Positions 33,221 through 43,806 of a stretch of 64,000 nucleotides of DNA are shown in pieces. The stretch spans positions 131,431,601 through 131,495,600 of the forward strand of contig NC_072894.1 in NCBI RefSeq assembly GCF_027943255.1. The letters are read 5' to 3'. The DNA comes from Anastrepha obliqua. Lineage: Eukaryota; Arthropoda; Insecta; Diptera; Tephritidae. A program made the translations under genes and the position numbers. Numbering within the stretch: the first letter of the stretch is position 1; the number at the start of each line of letters is the position of its first letter. The notes under the pieces were generated by a model. It was not told the DNA's origin and ran no database searches. It saw nothing but the letters and a program-made list of their open reading frames with translations.

Positions 33221-33720
33221 TGGTGTAAAAGTCAAGCACTAGAATTAAAAAAAAAGGAAAAAACGGATCTGATGCTGTTTAACAGGAGACCTATAACACC
33301 GGCTTTAAACAAATATCCGTGTGGGGAAAACCCTTAGAGTGACAGAAGGGCTAAATATTATAAGGGCCGAGAATTTTTGCCGACTCTCAATGCTAAACCA
33401 CAGAATCTCTGCAGAGCCAAAATAAGCGCAATCTTTGCAAACTGATTTGCGTTATAACAGAATACCAGCAATAAGAGGCAGGCATTATCAGAGGATGGGC
33501 GTGTAAGTACATGATTTGCGCTGCTAAGACTTCAAGTTGTCTAGATGAGGAAGAGGAAGAGACGATCTCGCAACTACTGTGCCATTGTCCACTCTAACCA
33601 GACGTAGATTTACCATTTTGGGTAGACATTTTTTTAATGAATTGGAATATCTCCATACTGTAGAAATCAGGAATCTTCTAAAATTGTTTGAAAAGTACGC
33701 ACTGCTTTTGATGAGAAAAG
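33221..33720 (+). pseudogene. LINE remnant: RT tail joined to C-terminal knuckle
   Basis: The plus strand reads WCKSQALELKKKEKTDLMLF, which matches the (L/W)C-x-x-x-x-L-x-x-NP-x-KT-x-(L/M)-x-(L/V)-F block after the YADD motif of LINE reverse transcriptases. From about 33515 a cysteine/histidine region C-L-D-EEEEETISQLLCHCPL follows, then RRRFTILGRHFFNELEYL, as in the C-terminal end of RNase H LINEs. Stops and shifts break it and the RNase H region is not seen. It ends about 180 bp before the intact LINE copy begins. Confidence 0.5.
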
Positions 33721-33896
33721 GAAAGTTCTCCACAAGTACGTCTACTCTTTTTTTATTCTTGTTCAAATGTCCAAGTTTTTTGCTGTGTAGCAGTTTCATA
33801 GAGGCATTTTCATAAAGTTCGAGTTTAGAAAAACTTTTGAAAAAAATTGTGTAGAAGCCAATCTACAAGCTATTTTAATCTAGATGTCAAGCCTGC

Positions 33897-34526
33897 CCTT
33901 TGGTTGGGCACCTATTGCGGCGCGTCCCAGGTAGTGGATAGGGTACGCCACAGTTATCTTCTGTGGTTAAGTAGGTCATAGCCTTGGTAAAAGCCTACTC
34001 GCGAACCAGCCTAGTTCTCGTCAACCAACAACTATGGTAAGGGGAACAACATGCTGTGCAGTGTTACTGCACGCGTGCCGTAACTGCCATAATTGCTGGC
34101 AGTGACCCATATCCACTTCGGTGGGTGGCGAGAAGCCACTCGTATTAGTAGGTCATGTCTCTGCTAATACGAATGGAATAAACAGGGACTCACGGGGAAA
34201 AGGCCACTTCCTTATATCAAAGGCTACCAATCCAAGGTGGAACAGCACACGCCGAGGGATGCATGGCTTAGGGTGAGCTAAGTCGCTAGTATGCGGACTC
34301 TGGGGCACCTGTCGCACCCCAGTTTCAATTCGACTTACCACGGCATAGAGCTCTGGCGTGGTGAACCCCATTATTTCCCTACTAATATCTCTGGTTACGA
34401 CTGCTGACTCGTTAGCTGAGTGACCGCTCCGCAAAAAAAATGAATTAAATAAACACAAAACAAACAACGCAACAAAAACAACAAATTCCTTCCCGACGCG
34501 GAAGACCTCTTGGCTCCACCAAACTC
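33897..34526 (+). promoter_or_regulatory. 5' untranslated region of LINE copy 1
   Basis: About 630 bases between the candidate 5' end (CCTTTGGTTGGGCACCTATT) and the ORF1 start. It is more GC-balanced than the flanks and ends in an A-rich tract near 34430-34490. LINEs of this kind carry an internal promoter in the leader, so the presence of a full leader suggests this copy is not 5' truncated. No promoter motif was identified directly. Confidence 0.4.
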
Positions 34527-35756
34527 ATGGCGGGGTCAAAACCTACCCCTTCGGTGGCAAAAGTGCTCACTAAGAGCAAAACCATCAAAGAGACACCACC
34601 GCATTATCTTGTGGCTTCTACTTCCTCCAAAACCGACTCGGCTGCGGAGAAGAAATCAATCACCAAAACTGTTTTGCCAGAAACTGGGAAAACTAATCGG
34701 ACAAAAGTCTCCAAAAAACCTGTCGCTCCTCATCTCCGTCGATATAGAGATAAAAGACGCGCCACTTTCCTTATGGAAAAGCTCGGCAAAACCCCTGTGA
34801 AGGAGCTGTCCGACCAACAAAAGGCAACTCTCGATTGGGCCCGGGAATTCCTTCGGAAGTATGAGGCGTCCAAAGAAAAACCGAGTGCAGCTAAGCGGCA
34901 GCGGTCTTCAGAGGATCCTCCTAGTTCCAACGACCCCAAGAAGCATAAAACTTCCTCTGAGGTCAAATTACGCAAGTTCTGCGAAGTTGCCAGAGATAGT
35001 CTGGTCATGGCGGTGGTGGATAAGAGCCACCCTGACGGTTTCATCTCTCCATCAAACTGGAAGATTGTGGAGATAAAACTTCAGTTGGGCTACCTGGACG
35101 TTCTGAAGCAGAACCCAGGACACCCTCCTTTCTGCTCTGACGCGGGATGGTTCCAGGCAAGGGCCAAGTTGATCGCGTGCTCGAATCAACGCTCTGTCAA
35201 CCTCTATGGCATGGCCCTCGACCGACTCGGCGAGGTATGGCCCGGGGCGAATCTCCAGCTCATCAATAAGAGCGAAATACCAAACCAACCACGCGGCAGA
35301 GCAAGAATACTTCTAGAGCCATCCGATCCGGAAACTATTCTGGAGCTACTGAAAATCGGAAACCCGAGCCTACCCACCGAAAACTGGAGGGTTGTTAAGG
35401 TTGAAGAGCCTTCAGGAAACTCCAGACATGTCACGCTGCTTCTGGACCAGGAAAGCGTTAAAGCACTGGACGACCGCAAGGGGATTGTGGCCTTCGGGTT
35501 CATCACCACTACCATCTGGACCTATCAGCCGAAAAATCTCCTCGCACCCAGTGGAGAGAGTAGGGCGGCCTCCAAGATGGATGTCGATAAGCCTCTCTCA
35601 CAAGCTTCGACGATTGAGTCCGACTCGGAATCGAACAGCGAACTTGTGGGACACTTATTTAACATTCAACTCGAGGACGAGGATAGACCTTTAGATAGCG
35701 GTGATGACGCGAACGCCACAGTCATTGAATGTTCGTCTAAAAGTGCTGCAGATTAA
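34527..35756 (+). CDS. LINE ORF1 protein (409 aa), DUF4780-like
   Basis: An uninterrupted 409-codon frame starting ATGGCGGGGTC. The N-terminal 130 residues are basic and Ser/Thr/Lys-rich (KPTPSVAKVLTKSKTIKETP, KKPVAPHLRRYRDKRRATF), as for RNA binding. From about residue 165 there is a folded domain with GWFQARAKLIACSNQRSVNL, EIPNQPRGRARILLEPSDPE and TENWRVVKVEEPSGNSRHVT. This resembles the DUF4780-type domain common in insect LINE ORF1 proteins, recalled from general knowledge. No CCHC knuckles are seen. The acidic C-terminus overlaps the start of ORF2. It would coat the element RNA. The frame is intact. Confidence 0.75.
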   Translation: MAGSKPTPSVAKVLTKSKTIKETPPHYLVASTSSKTDSAAEKKSITKTVLPETGKTNRTKVSKKPVAPHLRRYRDKRRATFLMEKLGKTPVKELSDQQKATLDWAREFLRKYEASKEKPSAAKRQRSSEDPPSSNDPKKHKTSSEVKLRKFCEVARDSLVMAVVDKSHPDGFISPSNWKIVEIKLQLGYLDVLKQNPGHPPFCSDAGWFQARAKLIACSNQRSVNLYGMALDRLGEVWPGANLQLINKSEIPNQPRGRARILLEPSDPETILELLKIGNPSLPTENWRVVKVEEPSGNSRHVTLLLDQESVKALDDRKGIVAFGFITTTIWTYQPKNLLAPSGESRAASKMDVDKPLSQASTIESDSESNSELVGHLFNIQLEDEDRPLDSGDDANATVIECSSKSAAD

Positions 35757-37015
35757 TCTGCACCACTCTAAGGCTGCCTCGAAAGCCCTCATTCTTCGTC
35801 TCTCTGACCTCAAAAAAGACATCATTCTCATCCAAGAACCTTGGATATCAAACGACAAGATATGCGGCCTGAAAGATAGGCACTACACCTTTGTTTCAAG
35901 GTGAGGCTAACGTTAGATCGCGCTCTTGTATTCTCATTCGAAAACATATTAATGCTTTTCTTCTTCCCTTTAGCAATGCTGACACCACTGCCATAGATGT
36001 CGAAGCTGTTCACGGCCCGATTTGGATTGTGGCTTACATGGCTTACATGCCTTACGACGCAGCGGAGGCGCCTCCTCCTGAAGCAGTAAGAAGGCTCGTC
36101 AATACGGCGCATCTGAACCAGAAACGCATCATTATTGGAGCAGGCGCTAATGCACATCATATTGTTTGGGGTAGTACAAACAACAACACACGAGGTGAGC
36201 AACTCTTTGACTACATTCTAGCGAATAAGCTTGATATATGTAATAGAGGTGATGTCCCTACGTTTCTTAACTCGTCTAGAAGAGAGGTACTCGATATTAC
36301 TCTTGCTAGCGAATCATGTACACAACTGGTGCAGGACTGGAGCGTTGATAAACAGCACTCTTTTTCCGACCACCAATATATAACATTCACTTTAAAAGCC
36401 GAAACGGCAAAACCCATTAAGTACCTTAACAAAAAACGTATGAATTGGATCAAATATAAAGAACATCTTGCCAATGGACTTCCTGATATCAGGCAGTTTG
36501 AAATGGCAAATAAAAACGATATCGAAAACGCTGTCAACATGATAACGAGAACATGTCAAAGCGCACCACGACAATCTTGCCCCCTGACAAAAACAGGAGG
36601 TAAGCATAAACCTTTTTGGTGGACTCCAGAAATCTCAGAACTTCGCAATCGAACTCGGAAACTCTTTAACCAATCTAAAATAACAGACGAATGGGAAGAA
36701 TATCGACAATGTCTCAAAGACTTTAAGAAAGCTGTCAGAAATGCAAAACGCACATCCTGGCGATCATACACTAGAGAATTAGAGAACACTTCAGAAGTAA
36801 GCAGACTACGCAAGATTCTTGCATCAAACTCAGTCTCTCCCAGTTTTATCATGACTCAAGATGGAACTTGGACTACTTCAACTGACCACACTCTTAGAAT
36901 ACTTCTAGAATCTCACTTTCCAGGCTGTGTTGCCAACTTACCTGCACTTCCCAGTACTTTTCAGAGTAATTATGTTAATAGATCAGATCTAATCAGCTCA
37001 ATAGTTGGAAATTGA
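35701..37015 (+). pseudogene. LINE ORF2 part 1: APE endonuclease, broken
   Basis: Overlaps the end of ORF1 in another frame. It starts KVLQINLHHSKAASKALILR (catalytic Asn) and DIILIQEPWISN (catalytic Glu). A frameshift near 35895 separates this from the main frame at 35891-37015. That frame continues with IIIGAGANAHHIVWGS, where the usual D of GADANAHH is glycine, then REVLDITLAS and the SDHQYI histidine motif. A linker toward the reverse transcriptase follows (RNRTRKLFNQSK, WRSYTRELEN). The frame ends at 37013 where a deletion joins it to sequence beyond the RT core. The missing aspartate and frameshift mean the nuclease is dead. Confidence 0.8.
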
Positions 37016-38376
37016 ACATCGAAAACAGATGTAAAAAAGCTTTCATAGCTCTTTACACTTGTAAGAAAGCTATAGGCAAAACCTGGGGTTTTTCAGCTCG
37101 GATCATTTATTGGATATATACCTCGATCATCAAACTGATACTCTTCTACGGTGTGGTTATATGGTGGACATCACTCGAAAAACGGTGTAGAGTAGCCACA
37201 ATTGATCGAGTTCAAAGAACAGCCTGCCTCCTGATAACAGGATGCTTAAGTACAACACCTACTAAGGCTCTAAATACGTTGCTTCACTTGTTCCCTATCG
37301 ATCTGGCTGGCAAAGCGATTGCAGCGAAAGCAGCGACACGTATGAATGCTATATCGAAATGGATTAAGTATCTTGGCCATTCGGCCATACTGAACAGGAA
37401 CACTGTTATATCTTCCGACATAGACTATTATGCAAGTCTTCCATCACCACCCTTGCTATTCTCCTGTTCACTCCCAACTAGGGAAGAATGGAAGACAAAT
37501 CTAACCGAAATCGATGGCCCTCTGATTATATATACAGATGGTTCAAAACAAGACGGCAAAGTGGGATTTGGAATCTTTTCCAATTCCCCTCACATCAATC
37601 TATCATTTAGATTACCCGACTACTGTAGCGTATTCCAAGCGGAAGTATGCGCTATCTGGTATGCTGCGAAAACTCTCTTAGAAAATAGAATATCACTAGA
37701 GGATATCCGCTTTTTCACCGACAGTCAAGCGGCCGTTCGAGCACTCATCTCCTCTTATACCCACTCAGATGTGGTTCGATCCTGTCTCTTATCTCTTAAC
37801 GAGATAAGTGTTCAGAATTCTGTCCAAGTTATCTGGATACCGGGTCACAGTGGATTCGAAGGTAACTGCAAAGCTGATGAGCTCGCAAGAGCTGGAGCTG
37901 CGCAATCAAATGTTAGTGACTTACCCACAATCCACATTCCGCTCTCAACATGTAAATTGCTCATTGATCGAGAATTTCACAGCATTGCTGATCGGAGGTG
38001 GCGAGTGGAAACTACTTGCGTTACGACCAGACAAATCTGGCCATCCTACAATCTGAAACAGACAAAAACCCTTATAAGTCTTTCGAAACACGAACTAAGG
38101 CATATAATATCTCTTATCACCGGCCACTGCCTTTTGGGCACTCACGCACGTCCGCTCGGGGTTCCTCGAAACGGCCTGTGCAGATACTGCGAGGACGAAG
38201 ATGAGAAAGTATCGAGCAGACATTTGCTGTGCAGTTGTCCCGGTCTAGCCAGAAGTCGACTCGCTCTTCTAGGCTCTCCAACAATTGACAATCTTTCAGT
38301 ACTCTCGAACCTGAAAATCGAATCTCTCATCAAATTCTCGAAACGAATTAATATCTTTGACCAAAATCTACAATAA
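37006..38376 (+). CDS. LINE ORF2 part 2: RT thumb, RNase H and CCHC tail
   Basis: A 454-residue open frame. It starts in the last part of the RT domain (NIENRCKKAFIALYTCKKAI, TIDRVQRTACLLITG). RNase H follows with its catalytic residues: D in IIYTDGSKQDGKVGFGIF, E in FQAEVCAIWYAAKT, D in FFTDSQAAVRAL and D in GNCKADELARAG. The end has LITGHCLLGTHARPLG and a cysteine/histidine knuckle CRYCEDEDEKVSSRHLLCSC. The frame lies directly after the deletion that removed the RT palm, so it is a fragment although uninterrupted. A 543-bp stretch of this frame is absent from the copy at 60436-61809. Confidence 0.8.
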   Translation, partial: WKLNIENRCKKAFIALYTCKKAIGKTWGFSARIIYWIYTSIIKLILFYGVVIWWTSLEKRCRVATIDRVQRTACLLITGCLSTTPTKALNTLLHLFPIDLAGKAIAAKAATRMNAISKWIKYLGHSAILNRNTVISSDIDYYASLPSPPLLFSCSLPTREEWKTNLTEIDGPLIIYTDGSKQDGKVGFGIFSNSPHINLSFRLPDYCSVFQAEVCAIWYAAKTLLENRISLEDIRFFTDSQAAVRALISSYTHSDVVRSCLLSLNEISVQNSVQVIWIPGHSGFEGNCKADELARAGAAQSNVSDLPTIHIPLSTCKLLIDREFHSIADRRWRVETTCVTTRQIWPSYNLKQTKTLISLSKHELRHIISLITGHCLLGTHARPLGVPRNGLCRYCEDEDEKVSSRHLLCSCPGLARSRLALLGSPTIDNLSVLSNLKIESLIKFSKRINIFDQNLQ

Positions 38377-38481
38377 AAATCTCGGTAAGGTGGGGAAATC
38401 ATATAACATAATGAGCTCTAGGGCAACACAACGGACCCAACTTGCGGTCTATGTGGCACTCCGATGCGGGGTCACCCTTAA

Positions 38482-39182
38482 GGGGGGATTCTACTGTAAA
38501 AATCAAATTTTCATGGATTTTGTTTTCATACTTGTATTAATTTAATTAGTAAAAAAAAGTTTAGGGTTACATAAACACAAGTCTTGAGTGTACAAAAAAA
38601 ATTTTTAAATTTATTTTCATTTCAAAATGGCAGCTGTACAGCCGCTCCCCCGAAACGCCTTTTGAAATCTGCCCACACTGTCGCGCATTTAAAAAAAACC
38701 TGAAATCAAAAAACCCAAATTTTTTTTATTATATATCATTATTTTTAGTTGTTAAGCCTATTACTTGCAAAAAAAAAATTTTTTTGTAAAATTTTTGAAG
38801 TTTTTTAAAAAATCGACATTTTTTTGTTGTCATTTCGTTATTAAAAAAGGGGTTATAAATAATAAATTTTTCCCCACCATAGCTTTAAAAACTAGTAAAT
38901 ATTGTTAAAAATATACTATCAAAGTTTGAGCTTGATATGTTAATTTTTCACGGAGCTGTGATGTGGGCAATTTTGAAAACGTGGTTTCGAGAAAAACACG
39001 CATATGACCGTAAACCTCTCGAGCGCTCAGTTTATACCTGCTTTGCTAAAACTTTTATAACTTGAAAACTATTCAAGATTTCTTTTTAAGATTTTCATGG
39101 AACATTCTGGAGTTGTTTCTGAGTATGTTTCAACAAAAAGTAAAAAATCGATTTTTTTTAAGTTTTACAGTAGAGTCCCCCC
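38482..39182. mobile_element. 701-bp TTAA-flanked MITE (GGGGGG ends)
   Basis: Inverted ends GGGGGGATTCTACTGTAAAA and GGGGGGACTCTACTGTAAAA (19 of 20 match) are flanked by TTAA on both sides (38478-38481, 39183-39186). It is inserted in the 3' untranslated region of LINE copy 1; copy 2 has the uninterrupted sequence GCACCCTTAAACCAACC, which proves the insertion and the target. Near the right end is AAAAAATCGATTTTTT, as in the element at 21385-22112. No gene is inside, so it must have been mobilised in trans. Confidence 0.9.
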
Positions 39183-39209
39183 TTAAACCAACCAACCAAC
39201 CAAGCCTGC

Positions 39210-41953
39210 TTCAAAAGGCCCATGAATTTTAAATTCCAGCCCATATTGAAGCACTCCATGGTGAAAAGATTTTTATGGTGTGGCCAATAGCTGATGGTTT
39301 GACGTAGCAGAAGCTACGAATCGGTTTCTTTACGAAAAAGCTAGTGATGTACGAAAAAAATTAACACAATGTCATTTCGTTGCCGTCTGAAGAACTACTG
39401 ATTGGAGGAATGTGTGAATACATGCGAAATGATTTTGCAGAATTCGGCTGGCGAATCACTCCCCTCACAATTTTGTTTTTCACCATAGTTATTGGCCAAA
39501 CTTGGTAATCTGTCATCTTTGGAAGCACTGGAGGTATGATAACACTTATGTATGTAGGTATTTACGCATATATGTATGTAACTGCCTATCAATTTCGAAG
39601 TGCTAACGCTTCCAGCTATGAGCTAAAAAAAGTCAAATGCCCGCCATAGTGCTCAATTACAGCTCAAGCTGTCCGACGCTTCCACAATGAATCCATCTGA
39701 AATAAAATCTATTTGCCTAAGATATACATTAGATATATATAAGTAATATATGTATGAATGTGGGTTACTAGACATATTCATATGTATCCATGTATAAGCG
39801 TAAGTATATTTTATGCAACATAAGTACTCTACAGCTCATAGTTCGTGCAACAAAACACTTTTATGACATTTATGATGGCAATTTATTTGATAAATTTCAT
39901 GCACGTTAACGTTGCCACAGCCACTAGCTAGCAAACAGCTCACAGCAACTATGTAGCAGCCTAGAGTCCACAAACCCGCAAACCCACAAACTTCAGGCGA
40001 CGTCAAGCCGCTCATCAACTGCCATATTTTGTGGGTATTTGAGACTTTGGTCCACCACACCAAAGTCGATCTCGGCTCAGTAGTCGGCCTCAGTGTCAAT
40101 GTCTGGTGCTGGCCGCCATCATCGTCATCATTATCATCAAAGCTGGCAGCATAAAAGCGTTGAATGCCACCAACCAATTATCGGTTGCCTCTTATTCCTC
40201 ATCTCTCCCGAATCGCCACAGCCATTGCTGGCTTACCGTTGCCGCTTGCTGCTTGCTGCCTGACTCACTGGCTCACTGGCTGTTGTTGGCTGCCGCTTGG
40301 ACGTGGCATAATAAATAGTTATGGATTATTATGGAGAAGAGCCTCATCGAATAGCGAAAATACAAATTATACTTATATCAAAACAACAATAATAGCCATA
40401 GTAACAATGTAACACCGCAGCAATAATAGCAATAATGGCAACAATAGCAAAAACAACAATTGCTGGCCATGAAGAAAACTATTACATGGCATAAATAATC
40501 GCCAAAATGGCTTGCTGTTTATTTTCTATTATCATTTGTCTCGCTCAACGCCCCCCACCAATCAAGCCCCTCCGCTCCGTTGCTCCGTTGCTCACCGTGC
40601 TTTCTTCTCTTCGTGTATACTCGTATTTGGTTGGTTTGGCATGATTTCTGGTTGCCTTCAACTTCTGCTTCCTCTACTTTTGCATCTCCTTAATTAATAT
40701 CATATTTTCAAATACCTAGCGAAGAGAAAAAGCGTGAAAAAGCGGCATTGGATTTGCTTCATTCGGTTATTGATAGCTGAAATATGGTTTTGTTCGTGTT
40801 GTTCATGGTTTTTACTGTTGTTCTTCTTATTGTTGTCTTATTGTTGTCTTATTGTTGATGTGTCCGACGTGAGTTTTACCTTTAGTGCTGTTCTAGCATG
40901 GAAGTTTTGGCATTTGTTATTGTTAAACATGTATCTACTATAATTATAAATAAGAATTGAAGATAAGTGTTTGCCATTTGTCTGGCTGCCATTGATTTTG
41001 TTGGTGTTGCAAGGTTTTGTTTTTTGTTTGTAGCACTAAGTGATTTGGCCCTGAAGAGTACTACAGAGATTTCATTGTAATTTCCTTCTTATTTGTACAA
41101 CTTACAGCATCGAACGCTTCACAAATATTTTCCAAGTGCTTGCTTTTTATTTAGAAATATTGGCTGGACCAGAATAACTTACATACAAATTTCTTAGATT
41201 AAAATTATGAGACTAGGTTATCCATCAAGTAAAATAAAAATAGAACGAACGCCTCTGGGCATCTATCTGCACTGATAGTTCTTAAATGGATTCGGTACGA
41301 AAACTCCAAACGAACAAATATTTGGTATAGCCGATTGGAATTAAAGTGAGATAGTCAAGGGAACAAAGTTATGACATACATCTAATGAGATATGAAAAAT
41401 TATGTGCTACTGATAAGATCTCTAACCCACATTCGCGCTATCTGTCGGCAACTGATGTGTTCTAAGCAGAAAAGATAGAAATGTGAGTGAATAGCTGATT
41501 GCTCACCAGGAAAACGCCTGACCCCATTTTCGTCGACCAGCGAAAAACTGCTTGGAAAGTGTTACAGAAGGTGCTGTATTCATCGGATATGTACTAGTAT
41601 ATGCGCTACCGAGTACCGAAGTCAATTTCCGTCAGCTTCAGTCAGCTTTTCTCGCATTGTCCATTGTTTTTTATGAAAATATCAAAAGTTGGGATGACCA
41701 AATGTATGGATGGGCGAGAAACTATTTTGGCAATATTTATAAATTTTTTTCTTGACAAATTTTTTTAAATTATAAAACTGCTTATTTCCTTTTAAAAAGT
41801 CATAAATCCTCTAACAATCGTTTACATAACTCTATTGTAATTAGTTGCTAATTTACGAGTATAAATAATGCAATATGGCATTCAATTACAGAAAATTATT
41901 CAGTTAACGATGCATTTCAGAAGGAAGAGAAAAAGAGAAAAGGAAAACAATTG
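39210..41953. other. non-coding stretch
   Basis: No gene is supported. TATG repeats occur near 39545-39580 and 39730-39790, and CAACAATAATAGC-type trinucleotide tracts near 40380-40460. Short frames at 40100-40410 are GC-richer but lack splice signals that I could support. Confidence 0.4.
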
Positions 41954-41955
41954 TA

Positions 41956-42879
41956 AAGGGTAGTTAAGTTTTAAGGGCCGGTGTTGATTTTGAATAAAAT
42001 ACAACTTTTTTAAGAAATTATTGTCATTCCTCTTTATTATGATAATATTGGTATGGCTCAATTACGCATGGAACAAAATATTGGCCAAACGGCCACCGCG
42101 GTCTCGGCGGCACACCTCCATCCGATGGTCAAACTTTTCGTTGACGCTGAGGCATAATTGAGGTTCTATGCCGTTAATGTGCCGAATTATCTCATCCTTT
42201 AGCTCTTGAATTGTTGCTGCCTTATCAACGTACACCTTTTCTTTCAAATAACCCCAAAGAAAGACGTCCAACGGTGTCAAATCACATGATCTTGGCGACC
42301 AATTGACATCGCCGCGACGTGAGATTATTTGGCCATCAAATTTTTCGCGCAAAAGAGCCATTGTTTCGTTAGCTGTGTGACAAGTCCTGTTGAAACCACA
42401 TATCGTCCACATCCATATCTTCCAATTCGGGCCATAAAAAGTTCGTTATCATCTCACGATAGCGAACACTATTCACAGTAACTGCTTGATCGGCCTCATT
42501 TTGGTAAAAATACGGCCCAATGACGCCGCCCGCCCATAAACCGCACCAAACAGTCAGTCTTTGTGGGTGCATTGCTTTTGTGACAATCACTCTTGAATTA
42601 TCATTCGCCCAAATGCGGCAATTCTGCTTATTGACGAATCCTTTTAGGTGAAAATGTGCCTCATCACTGAAGATGATTTTCTTTCATATGCATTTTGATT
42701 TGAACGCCCGTTTTTATAATAAGCCTGAATAACTTTAACGCGTTGCTCGATTGTGTATCTTTCCTTGGTTCAAATTGAATTAGTCTGAAATTAAAAAATG
42801 TGAAATGGAATTTAGGAAAAAACTTGACGTTTAGGTGTAGTTTACATTCAATATCGGCCCTTGAAATTTAACCACCCTT
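41956..42879 (-). mobile_element. mariner (DD41D type), internally deleted
   Basis: Inverted ends start AAGGGTAGTTAAGTTTTAAG (left) and AAGGGTGGTTAAATTTCAAG (right, read inward), each flanked by TA (41954-41955, 42880-42881). The transposase runs on the minus strand. About 924 bp remain of an element expected to be near 1.3 kb. The termini differ from the mariners at 8967 and 22392, so it is a third family. Confidence 0.85.
42062..42770 (-). pseudogene. mariner DD41D transposase pseudogene
   Basis: Minus-strand blocks run: ERYTIEQRVKVIQAYYKNG-like N-terminus near 42765-42700, then an abrupt join to KIIFSDEAHFHLKGFVNKQN. KAMHPQRLTVWCGLWAGGVI, EDMDVDDMWFQQD, CDLTPLDVFLWGYLKEKVYV and a final RGGRLANILFHA follow. 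A small deletion just after QQD (loss of most of the GAT codons) shifts the frame between the two long open parts (42369-42590 and 42062-42412). With the missing codons counted in, the second and third aspartates are 41 residues apart. The segment between the first helices and SDEAHF is deleted. Confidence 0.8.
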
Positions 42880-42889
42880 TATAAGGCAA

Positions 42890-43545
42890 GGCTGCTTTTT
42901 GCTTTTACTAAAGTTGGTGTTGTCGCAAATCCGTTCAAACTCCATAGATATGTGCACATATTGTATTTTCTACAATATATCTCCCAGACTTTCAAAAGTT
43001 CAAACATTTTTGAAAACATTTTATCCCACAGACAGACAGAGAACACAAGTTTTTGTTTTTTTTCAAAATTTTCTTTATTCATCAACGCAATTTCCATCAA
43101 GAACAGCGCAATCATTCCGGTGTCGCTCTAATAAGCATTTTTTTAGCTCTGCGAATAGCTAATAGTCGCTTGGAGTGAAATCTGGCGCTTACGGTGGATG
43201 TGGGAGAAATTCGAAGCTCAGTTTATGTGATTTTGCCATTGTTTTGATTGACTTGTGACACTTTTAATATCTTTACGATGCCTGCTAACTACACAACTTC
43301 TCTTTTCGATCATTCAAAGCGATTTTGTGGATTTTTTTGATGTTTTCTGGTGTTACCCCCTCATTTCGACGTCCACTGCGTTGCGCATCGTCGGTGTCTC
43401 TACGACAGCGTTTGAAATCAGAAAACCAACGTTTTATTGTTGTGTCTGATGGGGTGGAGTCCCCATGACACTTTTCACGTCATTGCATTTTTTCCTATCA
43501 AGAAGCGGTGTAAAATTAAAACACGAAATTCTTTTTAATCCACTG
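42890..43545 (-). mobile_element. mariner relic (DD34D type), heavily deleted
   Basis: Minus-strand translation starts near 43540 with FRVLILHRFLIGKNAM and continues with a W-F-x-x-F-x-x-x-RR-x-T-D-D-A-x-x-SGR block, VTPENIKKIHKIALNDRK-like residues and AGIVKI. It then jumps to LSFEFLPHPP and APDFTPSDY followed by LFAELKKM, the region of the third catalytic aspartate, and ends HRNDCAVLDGNCVDE. This is the usual N- and C-terminal sequence of an irritans/mauritiana-like mariner with the central catalytic part gone. Stops replace the tyrosine of HPPYSPD and the tryptophan after SDY. Terminal repeats were not resolved. Confidence 0.6.
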
Positions 43546-43583
43546 TTTTGAAAATATCAAAAGAAGTGTCACTCCCAGCACAA

Positions 43584-43806
43584 AATCAATATCGCATAAA
43601 CCAATATCAATTCCAGCCCCAAGCAATCTACCAACCTATTCACAAGTGGCAAAAACTAACGAAAATGTCACTACACATGGAGAAAATATTGTATACTTTC
43701 AAAAATATTGCAAAAACTAACAGAGCAACAAGAATTTAACAAATCACTGGAGCAAAGGTTGCAAAATCTTGAATTTAAAATTTATCAGTCAATTACACAT
43801 GCCTAA
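43584..43806 (+). pseudogene. Jockey ORF1 C-terminal end
   Basis: Only the last part of the gag-like ORF1 survives 5' truncation. One frame has PTYSQVAKTNENV, like the SYA(Q/A)VAK segment near the end of Jockey ORF1 proteins. Another has a coiled-coil-like EFNKSLEQRLQNLEFKIYQS and ends at TAA 43804-43806. A frameshift lies between. The stop overlaps the ORF2 start in ATGCCTAA (43799-43806), a layout that fits coupled translation of the two frames. Confidence 0.6.

Larger units (their letters stand above)
33897..39200 (+). mobile_element. RNase H-bearing non-LTR retrotransposon, copy 1
   Basis: A LINE with 5' leader, ORF1, ORF2 and a (CCAA)n tail. It is flanked by a candidate 9-bp target duplication CAAGCCTGC (33888-33896 and 39201-39209); the first three bases could also belong to the CCAA tail. 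ORF2 keeps its APE endonuclease and RNase H but has lost almost all of the reverse transcriptase at about 37005. A 701-bp MITE sits in the 3' untranslated region. The order endonuclease-RT-RNase H-CCHC tail places it in the I/LOA/R1 part of the non-LTR tree. I cannot name the family. A 3'-identical second copy is at 60434-61931. Confidence 0.85.
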
